Assembly (NCBI GenBank): GCA_039933105.1
Contig: JBDTOT010000017.1
Span: 1 to 64,000, forward strand
Reading direction: 5' to 3'
DNA: 64,000 nt
From: FEN-1219 sp039933105
GTDB lineage: Bacteria > Pseudomonadota > Gammaproteobacteria > Steroidobacterales > Rariloculaceae
In this document: in pieces, positions 45,324-54,346 of the stretch
How positions within the stretch are numbered: position 1 is the stretch's first letter
Layout of the letters: every line of letters starts with the position of its first letter
Program-made: the position numbers and the translations under genes
The notes under the pieces: model-generated
Database searches by the model: none
What the model was told of the DNA's origin: nothing
The model's input: the letters and a program-made list of their open reading frames with translations, nothing else

Positions 45324-46397
45324 TCAGCCGAGCAGTGTACTTTCGAGCGCGACGCTTTTGATCAGTGCAAATACGTGCTGGTCCAACTTAAGCTCGAGCT
45401 CGTCGCAGGCATCGCGAGTAATTCGCGATCGCAGATGCTCGCCGTGGATATCGAGCAGCAGGTCGACGTTGCCCGTTGCGGAGGGTTCGATTCGCAGGAT
45501 CTTCGCCGCGAGTACGTTGCGGATGCTCAGGTTCCGCGGTCTCTCTGTCGCGATCGCGACGTCGCGCGCGTGGATTCGGATCGGGCGCACGGCGCCTATC
45601 GGCGCAGCATGCATTGGCACGTGCAGGCGCTCCTCGCCGACGGTGAGTGTGGCCACGCCGTTGCGGTGCTCGGCCACCTGTGTGCGCAGTACGGTCCCGG
45701 CTTCGAGACCGCCGGTGTACGGCTCGAGATCGGTGCGCTCGAATATTTCCGCCACCGTCCCATAGGCTGCCACGCGGCCGCCGGCGAGCAGCAGGACGTG
45801 GCTCGCAAGTCTCGCCACCTCATCGACGTTATGCGTGACGTACAGTACTGGCACGCCGAATCGCAGCGGCAGCTGCTCGATCAGCGGCAGGATCTCGCGT
45901 TTGCGTCCGATGTCGAGAGAGGACAGCGGCTCGTCCATCAGGAGCAGTTGCGGGCTGGTCAGCAGCGCGCGTGCGATGGCGACGCGTTGCTGTTCACCTC
46001 CGGACAACGAGCCGGGGCGGCGCCCGAGCAGGGCCGTGAGGTCGAATGCGGCGACGACCGCGTCGAAGTCGATCTTGCGGCGCGTGGCCCGCCGCGCCGC
46101 GAATTCGAGATTCTTCTGCACCGTGAGGTGCGGGAACAATCGCCCATCCTGGAACACGTACCCGACGCCGCGATCGTGCGGTGGCAACCAGCGTTGCGTG
46201 CTCTGCCATGCGGTGCCGTCGAACGTCACGCTACCTCGCGCGGAACGTTCGAGGCCCGCAATGACGCGGAGCAACGTCGTCTTGCCAGAGCCGCTGGGAC
46301 CGAACAGCGCAGTAATGCCTTCGAGCGCAAGCTCGTGCTGAACCTCGAGCATGAAGTCGGGTCGCTGAAACGATACGTGCAGTGCGAGTGTGCTCAT
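45324..46397 (-). CDS. modC: Molybdate ABC transporter ATP-binding protein
   Basis: 357 residues. Walker A is FGPSGSGKTTLL near residue 35, the ABC signature is GSLSGGEQQRVAIARALL and Walker B is LLLMDEPLSSLD. The Q-loop is YVFQDGRLFPHL and the H-loop VLYVTHNVDEV. The C-terminal 110 residues form a TOBE/Mop-like domain (RNVLAAKILRIEP), which distinguishes ModC from other importers. It lies 13 bases after modB and 20 bases before the VOC gene, all on one strand. No modA is visible. Confidence 0.92.
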   Translation of the reverse strand: MSTLALHVSFQRPDFMLEVQHELALEGITALFGPSGSGKTTLLRVIAGLERSARGSVTFDGTAWQSTQRWLPPHDRGVGYVFQDGRLFPHLTVQKNLEFAARRATRRKIDFDAVVAAFDLTALLGRRPGSLSGGEQQRVAIARALLTSPQLLLMDEPLSSLDIGRKREILPLIEQLPLRFGVPVLYVTHNVDEVARLASHVLLLAGGRVAAYGTVAEIFERTDLEPYTGGLEAGTVLRTQVAEHRNGVATLTVGEERLHVPMHAAPIGAVRPIRIHARDVAIATERPRNLSIRNVLAAKILRIEPSATGNVDLLLDIHGEHLRSRITRDACDELELKLDQHVFALIKSVALESTLLG

Positions 46398-46410
46398 CGC
46401 CCGGCCCGCC

Positions 46411-47088
46411 TCAGGTTCTCACGAGCGGCATGCGCCGGTTCAGCATGTACACGGACAGCAGCACGATGAACGAGAAAGCCAGCAAACAGGCTGCCAGCAC
46501 ATGTGCTTGCGTATACCTGAGGGTTTCAACGTGCTCGTAGATGGCGATCGAGATGACCTTGGTGCGATCCGGAATGTTGCCGCCGACCATTAGTACGACG
46601 CCGAACTCGCCGAGCGTGTGGGCGAAGGTGAGCACGACGGCCGAAACGTAGCCGCGAAGCGCGAGCGGCGAGGCCACGCGCAGGAACGCATCGAATGGGC
46701 TTGCGCCGAGGGTGGCGGCGGCCTCGAGTGGCGCCTTGCCGACGCCTTCGAACGCTGCCTGCAGCGGTTGCACGGTGAACGGGAATGAGTAGATGACCGA
46801 GGCGATCACCAGGCCGATGAAGGAGAACGTCAACGTGCTGTCCGTCACCTGCACCCAGAACCGACCGATTGCGCCAGCCGGGCCGAGTAGCACGAGCAGG
46901 TAGAAACCGAGCACTGTCGGCGGCAGCACGAGCGGCAGTGCCACAACGGCCTCGATGACCGTCCGCGCGCGACTGCGTGTGAACGCGAGCCACCATGCGA
47001 GTGGTGTCGCGAGCGCGAGCAGCACGATGACGGTCACGGCCGCGAGCCGCAGGCTGAGCCACACGGGTCCGAGCGTAAGCTCCGTCAT
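46411..47088 (-). CDS. modB: Molybdate ABC transporter permease
   Basis: 225 residues with five membrane helices. PLVLPPTVLGFYLL is the ModB signature and EAAATLGASPFDAFLRVASPLA is the EAA loop that docks on ModC. TLGEFGVVLMVGGNIPDRT is also typical. The ATG at 47088 has GAGG upstream. It imports molybdate with ModC; the substrate-binding ModA is not in this stretch and may be encoded elsewhere. It heads the run that continues into ligA and ligB. Confidence 0.92.
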   Translation of the reverse strand: MTELTLGPVWLSLRLAAVTVIVLLALATPLAWWLAFTRSRARTVIEAVVALPLVLPPTVLGFYLLVLLGPAGAIGRFWVQVTDSTLTFSFIGLVIASVIYSFPFTVQPLQAAFEGVGKAPLEAAATLGASPFDAFLRVASPLALRGYVSAVVLTFAHTLGEFGVVLMVGGNIPDRTKVISIAIYEHVETLRYTQAHVLAACLLAFSFIVLLSVYMLNRRMPLVRT

Positions 47089-47213
47089 CGGCCTCGTCCG
47101 CAATTTGGTGCGGCCAGTGTAGCAAGCGCGCCGAAAAGCGTTGTCAATTGCAGCGGCGGTCGTTCGCGGGGCACATGGTATTCTGCCGACATGAATCGCC
47201 GTGCAATGACAGT

Positions 47214-47810
47214 ATGAGTAGCGCGACCAAGCGGCGCATCGTCGTTGCGATCACCGGCGCAACCGGTGCGATCTACGGTGTGCGGTTGCTGCAGGAGTTG
47301 CGCCGATACGGCGGTATCGAGACCCATCTTGTGGTGTCGAAGGCGGGGTTTCTAAGCGCTGCGACAGAGCTCGATCTCGGTCGCTCGGAGCTCGAGGCGT
47401 ACGGAGACGTCGTGCACGCCGATCGAGACATCGGCGCATCGATCGCCAGCGGCTCGTTTCGCACCGACGGCATGATCGTAGCGCCTTGCTCCATGCGTAC
47501 ACTCGCGGCGATCGCGACCGGTGTGACCGACAATCTCGTGACGCGAGCGGCCGATGTCGCGCTGAAGGAGCGACGCCGCCTTGTGTTGCTCGCTCGCGAG
47601 ACGCCGCTCGGTCTCGTTCATTTGCGTAACATGGTGACCGTGACGGAGATGGGAGGCGTCGTGTTTCCGCCGGTGCCCGCATTCTATGCACACCTCGAAA
47701 GCATCGACGCGATGGTCGACCAAACCGTGGGCCGCGTACTCGATCTGTTCGATCTCGACTCGCCGCTCCTGCGCCGGTGGTCCGGCGTCAAGGCGCCGGT
47801 CGAGGACTAG
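47214..47810 (+). CDS. ubiX: Flavin prenyltransferase UbiX
   Basis: 198 residues. VAITGATGAIYGVRLLQEL and THLVVSKAG form the FMN-binding start; VAPCSMRTLAAIATG and LVLLARETPLGLVHLRNM with the ETP loop are diagnostic. UbiX makes prenylated FMN for UbiD-type decarboxylases, including 3-octaprenyl-4-hydroxybenzoate decarboxylase. No UbiD is seen here. It is divergent from modB. It may serve ubiquinone synthesis or an aromatic-acid decarboxylase elsewhere. Confidence 0.93.
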   Translation: MSSATKRRIVVAITGATGAIYGVRLLQELRRYGGIETHLVVSKAGFLSAATELDLGRSELEAYGDVVHADRDIGASIASGSFRTDGMIVAPCSMRTLAAIATGVTDNLVTRAADVALKERRRLVLLARETPLGLVHLRNMVTVTEMGGVVFPPVPAFYAHLESIDAMVDQTVGRVLDLFDLDSPLLRRWSGVKAPVED

Positions 47811-47816
47811 GCGGCG

Positions 47817-48347
47817 TCAGGGCCGGCACGCCGACGGCAGGTACTGCTGCGGCGCCGTGGGTGCAAGGTAGGCAGCCGTGTTGCCGCCGCCAGAGGTGCC
47901 CATCAGCTGGGAGCCGGCTGGCACGTTCCCTAAGCCACAGCGCCACACCACGCCCAGGCCGGTCGTCTCGTAGGGCGTCATGGTGAGCGTCAGTGTTGCG
48001 ATGGCCGCATTGGCTTCGTTGCCGAACGTCACGATCAGCACGCCGTTACTCACATCCAGGGACTGGACGTACTTGCCGGAGGTGTCAGTAGCAGTCGCCG
48101 ACAATCCCGCTGCCGCGCGGTTGGTGGGGGCCTCTCCGCGATTCACGTACGATTAGTGCACGCGCGTTTTCGCGTGCGCCCCCAGGTTGAGGCCTTCGGC
48201 TACCTGCGCTCTAACGGTGTAGGTCTGGTACGCGGGAATCGCAATGGAGGCCAGGATGCCGATGATCGCTACGACGATCATGAGCTCGATCAGCGTGAAG
48301 CCGCTCGAGCGCGAGGCGTTGCGATGTTGTGGCACGCGGATGTCCAT
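47817..48347 (-). pseudogene. pilA: Type IV major pilin gene interrupted by an in-frame stop
   Basis: The reading frame starts at 48347. The leader ends at Gly16, then FTLIELMIVVAIIGILASI with Glu at +5, followed by PAYQTYTVRAQVAEGLNL. A TAA at 48155-48153 ends the 64-residue first part. The same frame continues without shift as SYVNRGEAPTNRAAAG through GKYVQSLDVSNGVLIVTF to the C-terminal VWRCGLG...LPSACRP, whose two cysteines form the usual D-loop. The whole would be about 176 residues, a little long for PilA. One base change (for example GAA to TAA) explains the break. A sequencing error is the alternative. Confidence 0.85.
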
Positions 48348-48363
48348 AGGTGTCGTTCGCTGC

Positions 48364-48636
48364 TCAGGCGGCGTGCGTGTACACGACGGGAATATGTTTA
48401 CGTTCGGCGTAGCTGGTCGCGAGTTCGAGTGCCAGATGGGTCGACATGGGCTGCCGCTCGACGAGCTTGCGCACGCGTGTGGTCGTGCTCCTGGCTACCA
48501 CGGTCTTGTCCGTGACGCGCTCGATCGTGGCCAGCGTGACCGTGTCGTTCGCGGGGTCCGAGCACGTGTGCACGCGAAGGTAGTCCTTCTCGAAGCGGCC
48601 CACGGTGGGCAGGGCATGTAGCACTCGCACTTCCAT
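48364..48636 (-). CDS. Hypothetical protein
   Basis: 90 residues from the ATG at 48636 with GCGGGAAA upstream; an ATG at 48663 adds nine residues. Basic and hydrophilic, with a single Cys (VHTCSDP), and no membrane segment. The sequence EVRVLHALPTVGRFEKDYL is coherent, and codon use resembles neighbours, but I do not recognise a family. It lies 16 bases upstream of the pilin gene on the same strand and may share a transcript. Confidence 0.45.
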   Translation of the reverse strand: MEVRVLHALPTVGRFEKDYLRVHTCSDPANDTVTLATIERVTDKTVVARSTTTRVRKLVERQPMSTHLALELATSYAERKHIPVVYTHAA

Positions 48637-48899
48637 TCGTTTCCCGCCAATAGGCGCTGGCAATTACGAGTAGGAGAGCAAGACACGTGCCATGCACCGC
48701 AGCGCCGCCGCGGCGCTGGGGCTTAGCCGCTTATGTTCAATAGAAGTGACAGAACAGGTCAGGCGTTGACCCTACCTCCCCCCGGAGGCTGCGGCATTAT
48801 GTCCGAATCGCGGAGGGGGGGCAGTCCCTAATCCAAGGGGTGCAACGTGGTTATGCGGCTGGCATATTGGGCCGCCCTTGAGGGTGGGCCCTGGGAATC
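48637..48899. other. Non-coding region before xdhC
   Basis: About 260 bases between the divergent small gene and xdhC. It holds GC palindromes (CGCCGCCGCGGCG) and a CCTCC...GGAGG dyad near 48776. No promoter or RNA gene could be assigned. Confidence 0.4.
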
Positions 48900-49949
48900 A
48901 TGAGCGCTCGACAGATCTTGCAGTCCTTTGAAGGTTGGCGGGCAGCTGGCGAGCCGCTGGTGCTCGCCACGGTCTACGACACCCTGGGCTCCACCTATAG
49001 CAAGGCGGGCCACCGGATCCTGCTCGCGGGTAGTGGCGATTACCGGGGGCTCGTGAGCGGCGGGTGTCTCGAAGGCGACTTGGCGGAGCGGGCTCGTCAG
49101 GTCATTGCGGCCGACCGTCCGGTGGCCGTCACCTACGATTTGCGCGACGTTGCTGATGAACTCTGGGGCCTTGCGGTCGGCTGCAACGGGTTGCTGCGCG
49201 TGTTCCTTCAGCCACTCACCGCGGCGCGTGGGTACGAGCCTTTCAAGTCGATCGCCGCCGTTCAGAACGCCACAGGCGGTGCGGGTCTTGCGACTGTGAT
49301 CGAGGGCCCGGATGCCGGCGCGACCGTGATCGCTACTGCGACTCAGCATGACGCACTCGGCTTCGCGACAGCCGTGCCCGCGGCAATCGTGAGCGGTGCG
49401 CTGGCCGCGGCGGACCAGGGCACCGCGCGTCTCGTCACGAGCGCGGGTACTACCGTGCTGTACGCGCCGCTGCGCGCGATTCCGAAATTGCTGGTCCTCG
49501 GCGCCGGCCTCGACGCCGTGCCGCTGCTCGGAATGGCGCTCGAGCTCGGCTGGTTCGTGACGGTGGCAGATCACCGGCCAGCGTATCTCGCGAGACCAGG
49601 GTTCGATCGCGCGGATCGTAAGGTGCTGGTGGAACCGGGGCGTCTCGCACATGCGCTGCCGCTGGTTGAGTTCGAGGCTGTCGTCGTCATGAGCCATCAC
49701 TTGCCCACGGATCGCAAGTACCTCGCTGAGCTTGCATCGTTCGCGCATCGCTACGTAGGGGTGCTCGGCCCACGCGCACGACGGGAGCGGTTGCTCGACG
49801 ACCTGGGCGACGTGGCGACGCCGTTGCGCGCACGTCTCAAAGGTCCTGTGGGCCTCGACATCGGCGCGGACTCGCCCGAGTCGATCGCGCTCTCGATCCT
49901 CGCCGAGCTCCAATCGACGCTGGTGCACCGATTCGATGGCAGTGCGTGA
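48900..49949 (+). CDS. xdhC: XdhC/CoxI-family protein (molybdenum cofactor insertion/sulfuration)
   Basis: 349 residues. The N-terminal XdhC/CoxI domain has LATVYDTLGSTYSKAGHRIL and LVSGGCLEGDLAERA, where the conserved Cys may bind cofactor. The C-terminal Rossmann part begins with PKLLVLGAGLDAVPLLGMA and VTVADHRP. VVMSHHLPTDRKYL and YVGVLGPRARRERL are characteristic. XdhC stabilises Moco and promotes its sulfuration for xanthine-dehydrogenase-type enzymes. No such enzyme lies adjacent. GGGAATC precedes the ATG. Confidence 0.9.
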   Translation: MSARQILQSFEGWRAAGEPLVLATVYDTLGSTYSKAGHRILLAGSGDYRGLVSGGCLEGDLAERARQVIAADRPVAVTYDLRDVADELWGLAVGCNGLLRVFLQPLTAARGYEPFKSIAAVQNATGGAGLATVIEGPDAGATVIATATQHDALGFATAVPAAIVSGALAAADQGTARLVTSAGTTVLYAPLRAIPKLLVLGAGLDAVPLLGMALELGWFVTVADHRPAYLARPGFDRADRKVLVEPGRLAHALPLVEFEAVVVMSHHLPTDRKYLAELASFAHRYVGVLGPRARRERLLDDLGDVATPLRARLKGPVGLDIGADSPESIALSILAELQSTLVHRFDGSA

Positions 49950-49978
49950 ACGGCGTCTTATGTGAAAGCAGGCGGTCG

Positions 49979-50020
49979 AAAAAAAACGGTTACCCGGCCG
50001 TCCTTGGCCGGGCAACCGTT
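49979..50020 (-). terminator. Rho-independent terminator for the cytochrome/DUF1501 operon
   Basis: On the minus strand AACGGTTGCCCGGCC pairs with GGCCGGGTAACCGTT (15-bp stem, one mismatch) over AAGGAC, followed by eight T. It lies 50 bases beyond the stop of the DUF1501-like gene and ends the minus-strand operon. Confidence 0.93.
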
Positions 50021-50069
50021 ACCAACGCCTAGAGGAACAAACGAAAATCCTTTTCCGTGGGCCGCTGAG

Positions 50070-51686
50070 TTAAACCGGATTCGTGATCACGTTGTTGACG
50101 ATCGGGGCGAGTCCGATCAAACGATCGATGTTCGCGCCGAGGCCGTTGTTCGGGAACGCGGTCGCGAACTGACCTTGCTGGCCGTGCAGCGCCATGTAGT
50201 TCAACAGCACCTGCTCGACGAGCAGGTTCACGTTGTTGGCGCCCGGTGTGCCCGAGCGCACGACGTCGCCGGTGGCCGCGAACGCGCCGAGCTGCTGGTG
50301 AATGGCCGCAGCGCCGCCGTCGCCCGTGAAAATCGTCGGGCGACCGCCGGGCTTGTAGACGAGGAAGAACGGCGATGCCGTATCCTGGTTGTCGCTCGTC
50401 CACTGGCCCTTGCCGCGACCGTTGACCGAGTTGTCGACCATGCCGTTGCTCGATATCGCGCCGTCGCTGAACACGTACATCATCAGCGGCACGCCCTTGC
50501 GCGCGGCGTACTCGAGTACTGCGCCCATGCACTTGCCGGCGCGCTCGTCCCTGACCTCGCCGTCCATGCGGTTACCGTTGTGGTAGTCGTAGCCGCCCAT
50601 CGTGATACAGCCGGCGCCGGCGAAACCTTCGACTACGAGCTTCATGATCGAAGCCGTCTTGCGGAATTCTGCGCTGTCGCCGCCCGTGTCGAATTCTGCT
50701 TGGCTGAAGATTCCGGAGGCCCCGACGATCAGCGGGTCTTTGCTGGGGTCGATGATCGTGTGGCCGAAACGGTCGGCGACGTCCGCCGCTTTCAGATACC
50801 CGCACTTCACAAGGTCCTTGACCACGGCCTCCTGGTTGATAGGCAGTCCAGTGCTGACCCCGGGGGTATTCATACGTTCGCGGCTGATGCGGTAGATCGA
50901 TTCGAGCACCGCCGTGGCGTCCTCTGCATTCAAGAGGCCGACCAGCTGACCGGTGTCGACGAGGCCTGCTACGTCGCTGGGACGGTCGACCTTCGTCGGC
51001 TGGAACGCCGGATTGATCATCGCCAACGGCGCCATCGAATTGCCGCCCGACACCGAGTTCTGCGAGCCCGCCAGCGTCAGGATGGAGCCGTCCGCGCCCG
51101 CCTTCTGAATGCCGTACAGCGGGTTATGCGGGTTGTTGCTCGTGTCGTTTTCCGAGCGCGCCGGAATCACGACGCCGTTGACGTTCGCGCGCGTGGCGAC
51201 GCTCATGCGAGTCATCATGCCGCGCAGATAGGCGCTGTCACTGTGGAACGCGAGGCCGAGCGACGTGTCCGTGTGGTCGCCGTTGCTCGTGGCCGTGCGC
51301 GTAGCTTCGACGACGCCCGGGACCTGGTCGCCTGGAATACCGAGCTTGCTGTAGCCGGCTGTGCCGAGCAGATCCATCTGACCACCGGCTTTGCCGACCA
51401 GCACGTTCGAGCCGGCGATGTTGCCGCCGCCCGCGAGGTCGAAGCAGATGAACGGGATCTTGCCCGCGCCGTTGCTGATGCCGCACGCATTGGTGAGTGG
51501 GCTCAAATCGTTCGCGAGCGCGGCATAGGCGGCTCGCGGATTCGAGAAGAGGCTCAAGAACCCGCCCGTCAGCAACGTGGCTCCGCCGGCCAACAGTCCC
51601 TGACCGATCAGCTGACGGCGCGTCAGCACGCCGCCGTGAAGCGGATGGTTCGGGTTACGCGGCTTGTTCTTTACACGGATCAACAT
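50070..51686 (-). CDS. Tat-exported DUF1501-like protein
   Basis: 538 residues. The N-terminal TRRQLIGQGLLAGGATLL carries a twin-arginine and a hydrophobic stretch, so Tat export is likely. The body is rich in Gly/Asn with LAGGGNIAGSNVLVG, MGGYDYHNGNR, MMYVFSDGAISSNG and a C-terminal FPNNGLGANIDRLIG. The overall pattern recalls DUF1501 proteins of Planctomycetes and myxobacteria, which pair with DUF1588/1592-type proteins, as here. A phosphatase/sulfatase-like fold has been suggested for that family. It is the third gene of the minus-strand cytochrome run and is followed by a strong terminator. Confidence 0.55.
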   Translation of the reverse strand: MLIRVKNKPRNPNHPLHGGVLTRRQLIGQGLLAGGATLLTGGFLSLFSNPRAAYAALANDLSPLTNACGISNGAGKIPFICFDLAGGGNIAGSNVLVGKAGGQMDLLGTAGYSKLGIPGDQVPGVVEATRTATSNGDHTDTSLGLAFHSDSAYLRGMMTRMSVATRANVNGVVIPARSENDTSNNPHNPLYGIQKAGADGSILTLAGSQNSVSGGNSMAPLAMINPAFQPTKVDRPSDVAGLVDTGQLVGLLNAEDATAVLESIYRISRERMNTPGVSTGLPINQEAVVKDLVKCGYLKAADVADRFGHTIIDPSKDPLIVGASGIFSQAEFDTGGDSAEFRKTASIMKLVVEGFAGAGCITMGGYDYHNGNRMDGEVRDERAGKCMGAVLEYAARKGVPLMMYVFSDGAISSNGMVDNSVNGRGKGQWTSDNQDTASPFFLVYKPGGRPTIFTGDGGAAAIHQQLGAFAATGDVVRSGTPGANNVNLLVEQVLLNYMALHGQQGQFATAFPNNGLGANIDRLIGLAPIVNNVITNPV

Positions 51687-51716
51687 GGGTGTGTCCTCTA
51701 TCTCGAGCTCAAGGCG

Positions 51717-54323
51717 CTAGTTAACGAGCATCGCGGCGCTGCCGATCACGGCCGAGCACACCGCTTTGGCGATGTTGCGCGTACGCGCCGCATCGTTGGT
51801 CACACCGGCCGTGTTCAACAGGCCGGGGCGGGTGCTGTCACCCGAAATGCCATTCACCAAATTGTGCAACTCGGTGCGCACGGTGGTCTTGTCGGGCTGG
51901 CTCGCGAGCTGGGTGTTGCCGAGCACGCGGTTTAGCAGCGGGTCGAACAGCAGGTTCTCGCTGGCGAACGCCGTAGCCGGAGCCGCGCCGAAGTTGAAGC
52001 CCACGAACATCGTGTCACGCGGGATCGTCGTGTTGCGGTTCTCCATCAATGCATCGCAGTACCCGATCGCGAGCTGCGCGATGGCCACCTGATGTGACGC
52101 GAGCACCGCCTTGATGTCCGAATCGGCCGGCAGCGACTGGCGCACGGTGGCGACCGTATTCGCGACGGCCGAGTCGAGCTGGCTGACGCCGGTGAGAGCG
52201 GCCAGTGACGCGCTGATCTCGTCGAACGTGTGCACACCGATGGCCGACACGGGGTCCAGATCCGCCGGAGTTGGAGCCGGCGGCGTGACGGGCGGCGGCC
52301 GATTGAAGGTGTGCGACGCGAGCTTGTCGAAGGTCAGGAAGAACTCGTCGGAGTCCGGACCCTTCTCGAGTGGCACGATGGTGCCGAGGTCGAGCAGTGT
52401 CTGACCCGTGTCGGAGCTGTACATCGCCGTCGTGATCTGCGTGTTCAGGTTCGCGTACGCCTGGCCCACGGGGGCCTCACCGCCGTTGAGGCCGATGCGC
52501 AGGCCGCGAACATCGATCATGTCCGGGTGCTGCGTGTCGTCCAAACTGATGAAGAACGGTTTGCGGAACAGGTAGCTGTAGCTGTCGAACTGCGAGCCTT
52601 CGAATACGACGAAGCTCTCCGGGATGCTCGTTAAGTGCTCGACGCTGAACATCAGGAAGTACTTCTCACCGACGCCGGCCTGGAAGTTCTGCTGGATCTG
52701 ACTGAGCGACAGAGCGCGGTTGTGGATCGCGACCAGACGAATCACGCCCGCCCAGTTGCGGTTGCCGGACACTTCGTTGCCAAGCACGAACGCGAAGGTG
52801 TCATCCCAGTCGTTCAGCAAGCCGCCCGGCGTCGGGTCGTTAGACGCGACGAGCACGCCGTTCACGTAGATCTTGCGACCGGTCGCCGGATCGAACGTGG
52901 CAACCACGTGTTGCAACGATGCCTGCAGCACCTCGGCGGCGTCCGGCGTGGACAACTGTGGGCTGCCATTGCCATCGGTCTTGTCCGAGCGGTTGAAGAA
53001 GTCGTAGTTGTACATCGTCTGGCCGAGGTTGAAGTTGCGCTGCGTGAGGCCAGCCGAGTAGCTGACGATGCGCATGTCTTCCTGTACTACGTTGCCCGGG
53101 GTGACCCACGCTTCGATCGAGTACTCGCCCGTGGCGTTGATCAGGGTCTTCAGCTTCTTGCTGGCAGCGGTGGAGGCCTGCGCCTTGCCGGCGGTGAAAT
53201 TCAAGCCCCAGCCGCCGAACCACTGCACGCCGCCCGACAGCGTCAGATCCATGGCCGGGTCGACACCGCTCGTGTCGTAGGCCGTGGCGCACGCGCCGGT
53301 GATCGATTGACCGCAGGTTTGGCCAGTCTTGAACTCGTACATCGCGATCACGGTCGAGTCATCGCGATGCCCGCCGGAAGCGACCGTGCCTTCGTACAAG
53401 GTCGTGGCCTTGCTGGTGACGAGGTTCGGATCCACCTGCGTCGGCGAGATGCCGGCCGCGAAATTCGTGATCGCGGTTTGCATGGCGTTCGCGTCGTTCG
53501 TGCAGCTCGCCGTCCAGCAGTTGTGGGACTCGTTGCGCAAACGCAGCACGAACCGCGAGTTCGCGGGATCGTCGAGATCCATTTTCGGCTTGGCAGCTTC
53601 GTACGCGGCCTGCACGGCCATCGCGTTGTTCGAAGGGCCTTCCGCGAAGAACGGCTGTTGCTTCACCGACGAACTCGAGCTGTGGCAGCGCGAGCAAAAC
53701 TGCGACACGATCGGGTTGTAGACCGTCGTTGAATACAGCAGGCCCTGATCGTCCGGGAAGTTCTTGCTCGTACCTGGATCGCGAATCACTGGCGGCTCGA
53801 GCTGGATTTTCTTGTCGCCGCCAGCGGCGGTCGAACCGGCCCAGTTCGTGATCCACGTCGTCAGAATGCTGGCGCACGCCGCGTTGCTGGCGAGCCAGCA
53901 GTTGTGGCCGCCGCCGACCTTCACCACCATCATCGAGTCTTTCGGCGACGCGAGATCGACCACCATGTTGGCCGCCGCGTACGCGAGGTTCACGTCGTCG
54001 CTACGGGCGAACATCGGCGTCTGGCCGCCGGACACGCTATGACACGTGCCGCAACGGTTATCCGCGTGGATGTTGTCCCACAGGTTGATCTTGAATGCCT
54101 GGACGTCGCCCGTGGAAGGCGCGGGGCCCGTATAGGTCTGCGCGGCGGGGCCGTTGCCGGCACCGGGAACCACCTCGACGGGCGCGCCGCTGCCACCACT
54201 GCAACCGGCGAGCATGGTCGCAACCAGCGCGACGCCGGCTGCGAGCAGGCGCGCGCGGGGCGCGAAGAGGCGATTCGGCACGTCCACGAGCGACGTGCCG
54301 GTAAAAGTAGTTACGTACTGCAT
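51717..54323 (-). CDS. Lipoprotein with two c-type heme motifs and LamG-like domain
   Basis: 868 residues. The leader ends in a lipobox (VATMLAGC, Cys41). C91GTCH95 and C210SRCH214 bind two c-type hemes. Residues about 350-560 resemble a LamG/concanavalin-like domain (YSIEAWVTPGN, NFNLGQTMYNYDFFNRS, GRKIYVNGVLVASND). The C-terminal 300 residues have LRIGLNGGEAP and FLTFDKLASHTF. The ATG at 54323 has an AGGA site. Mid-position in an operon with a DUF1588-like gene upstream and the DUF1501-like gene downstream. The architecture is like planctomycete PSCyt/LamG proteins, which are of unknown function. Confidence 0.8.
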   Translation of the reverse strand: MQYVTTFTGTSLVDVPNRLFAPRARLLAAGVALVATMLAGCSGGSGAPVEVVPGAGNGPAAQTYTGPAPSTGDVQAFKINLWDNIHADNRCGTCHSVSGGQTPMFARSDDVNLAYAAANMVVDLASPKDSMMVVKVGGGHNCWLASNAACASILTTWITNWAGSTAAGGDKKIQLEPPVIRDPGTSKNFPDDQGLLYSTTVYNPIVSQFCSRCHSSSSSVKQQPFFAEGPSNNAMAVQAAYEAAKPKMDLDDPANSRFVLRLRNESHNCWTASCTNDANAMQTAITNFAAGISPTQVDPNLVTSKATTLYEGTVASGGHRDDSTVIAMYEFKTGQTCGQSITGACATAYDTSGVDPAMDLTLSGGVQWFGGWGLNFTAGKAQASTAASKKLKTLINATGEYSIEAWVTPGNVVQEDMRIVSYSAGLTQRNFNLGQTMYNYDFFNRSDKTDGNGSPQLSTPDAAEVLQASLQHVVATFDPATGRKIYVNGVLVASNDPTPGGLLNDWDDTFAFVLGNEVSGNRNWAGVIRLVAIHNRALSLSQIQQNFQAGVGEKYFLMFSVEHLTSIPESFVVFEGSQFDSYSYLFRKPFFISLDDTQHPDMIDVRGLRIGLNGGEAPVGQAYANLNTQITTAMYSSDTGQTLLDLGTIVPLEKGPDSDEFFLTFDKLASHTFNRPPPVTPPAPTPADLDPVSAIGVHTFDEISASLAALTGVSQLDSAVANTVATVRQSLPADSDIKAVLASHQVAIAQLAIGYCDALMENRNTTIPRDTMFVGFNFGAAPATAFASENLLFDPLLNRVLGNTQLASQPDKTTVRTELHNLVNGISGDSTRPGLLNTAGVTNDAARTRNIAKAVCSAVIGSAAMLVN

Positions 54324-54346
54324 TATCCTGACTCCCTGGCCCCGGC

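Noticed and set aside
45324..46397. Sulfate or general ABC ATPase instead of ModC
   Set aside because: The C-terminal TOBE/Mop-like domain and the adjacent ModB-type permease fit molybdate better.
47817..48146. Separate small gene for the pilin C-terminal half
   Set aside because: It is in the same frame as the N-terminal half with only two codons between the stop and its first GTG, and has the pilin disulfide loop but no signal or helix. Treated as part of one broken gene.
49962..51935. 657-codon plus-strand frame over the DUF1501-like gene
   Set aside because: It is the mirror of a convincing Tat-exported protein and has an Arg/Ala-rich composition without domains. It also runs through the terminator at 49979-50020.
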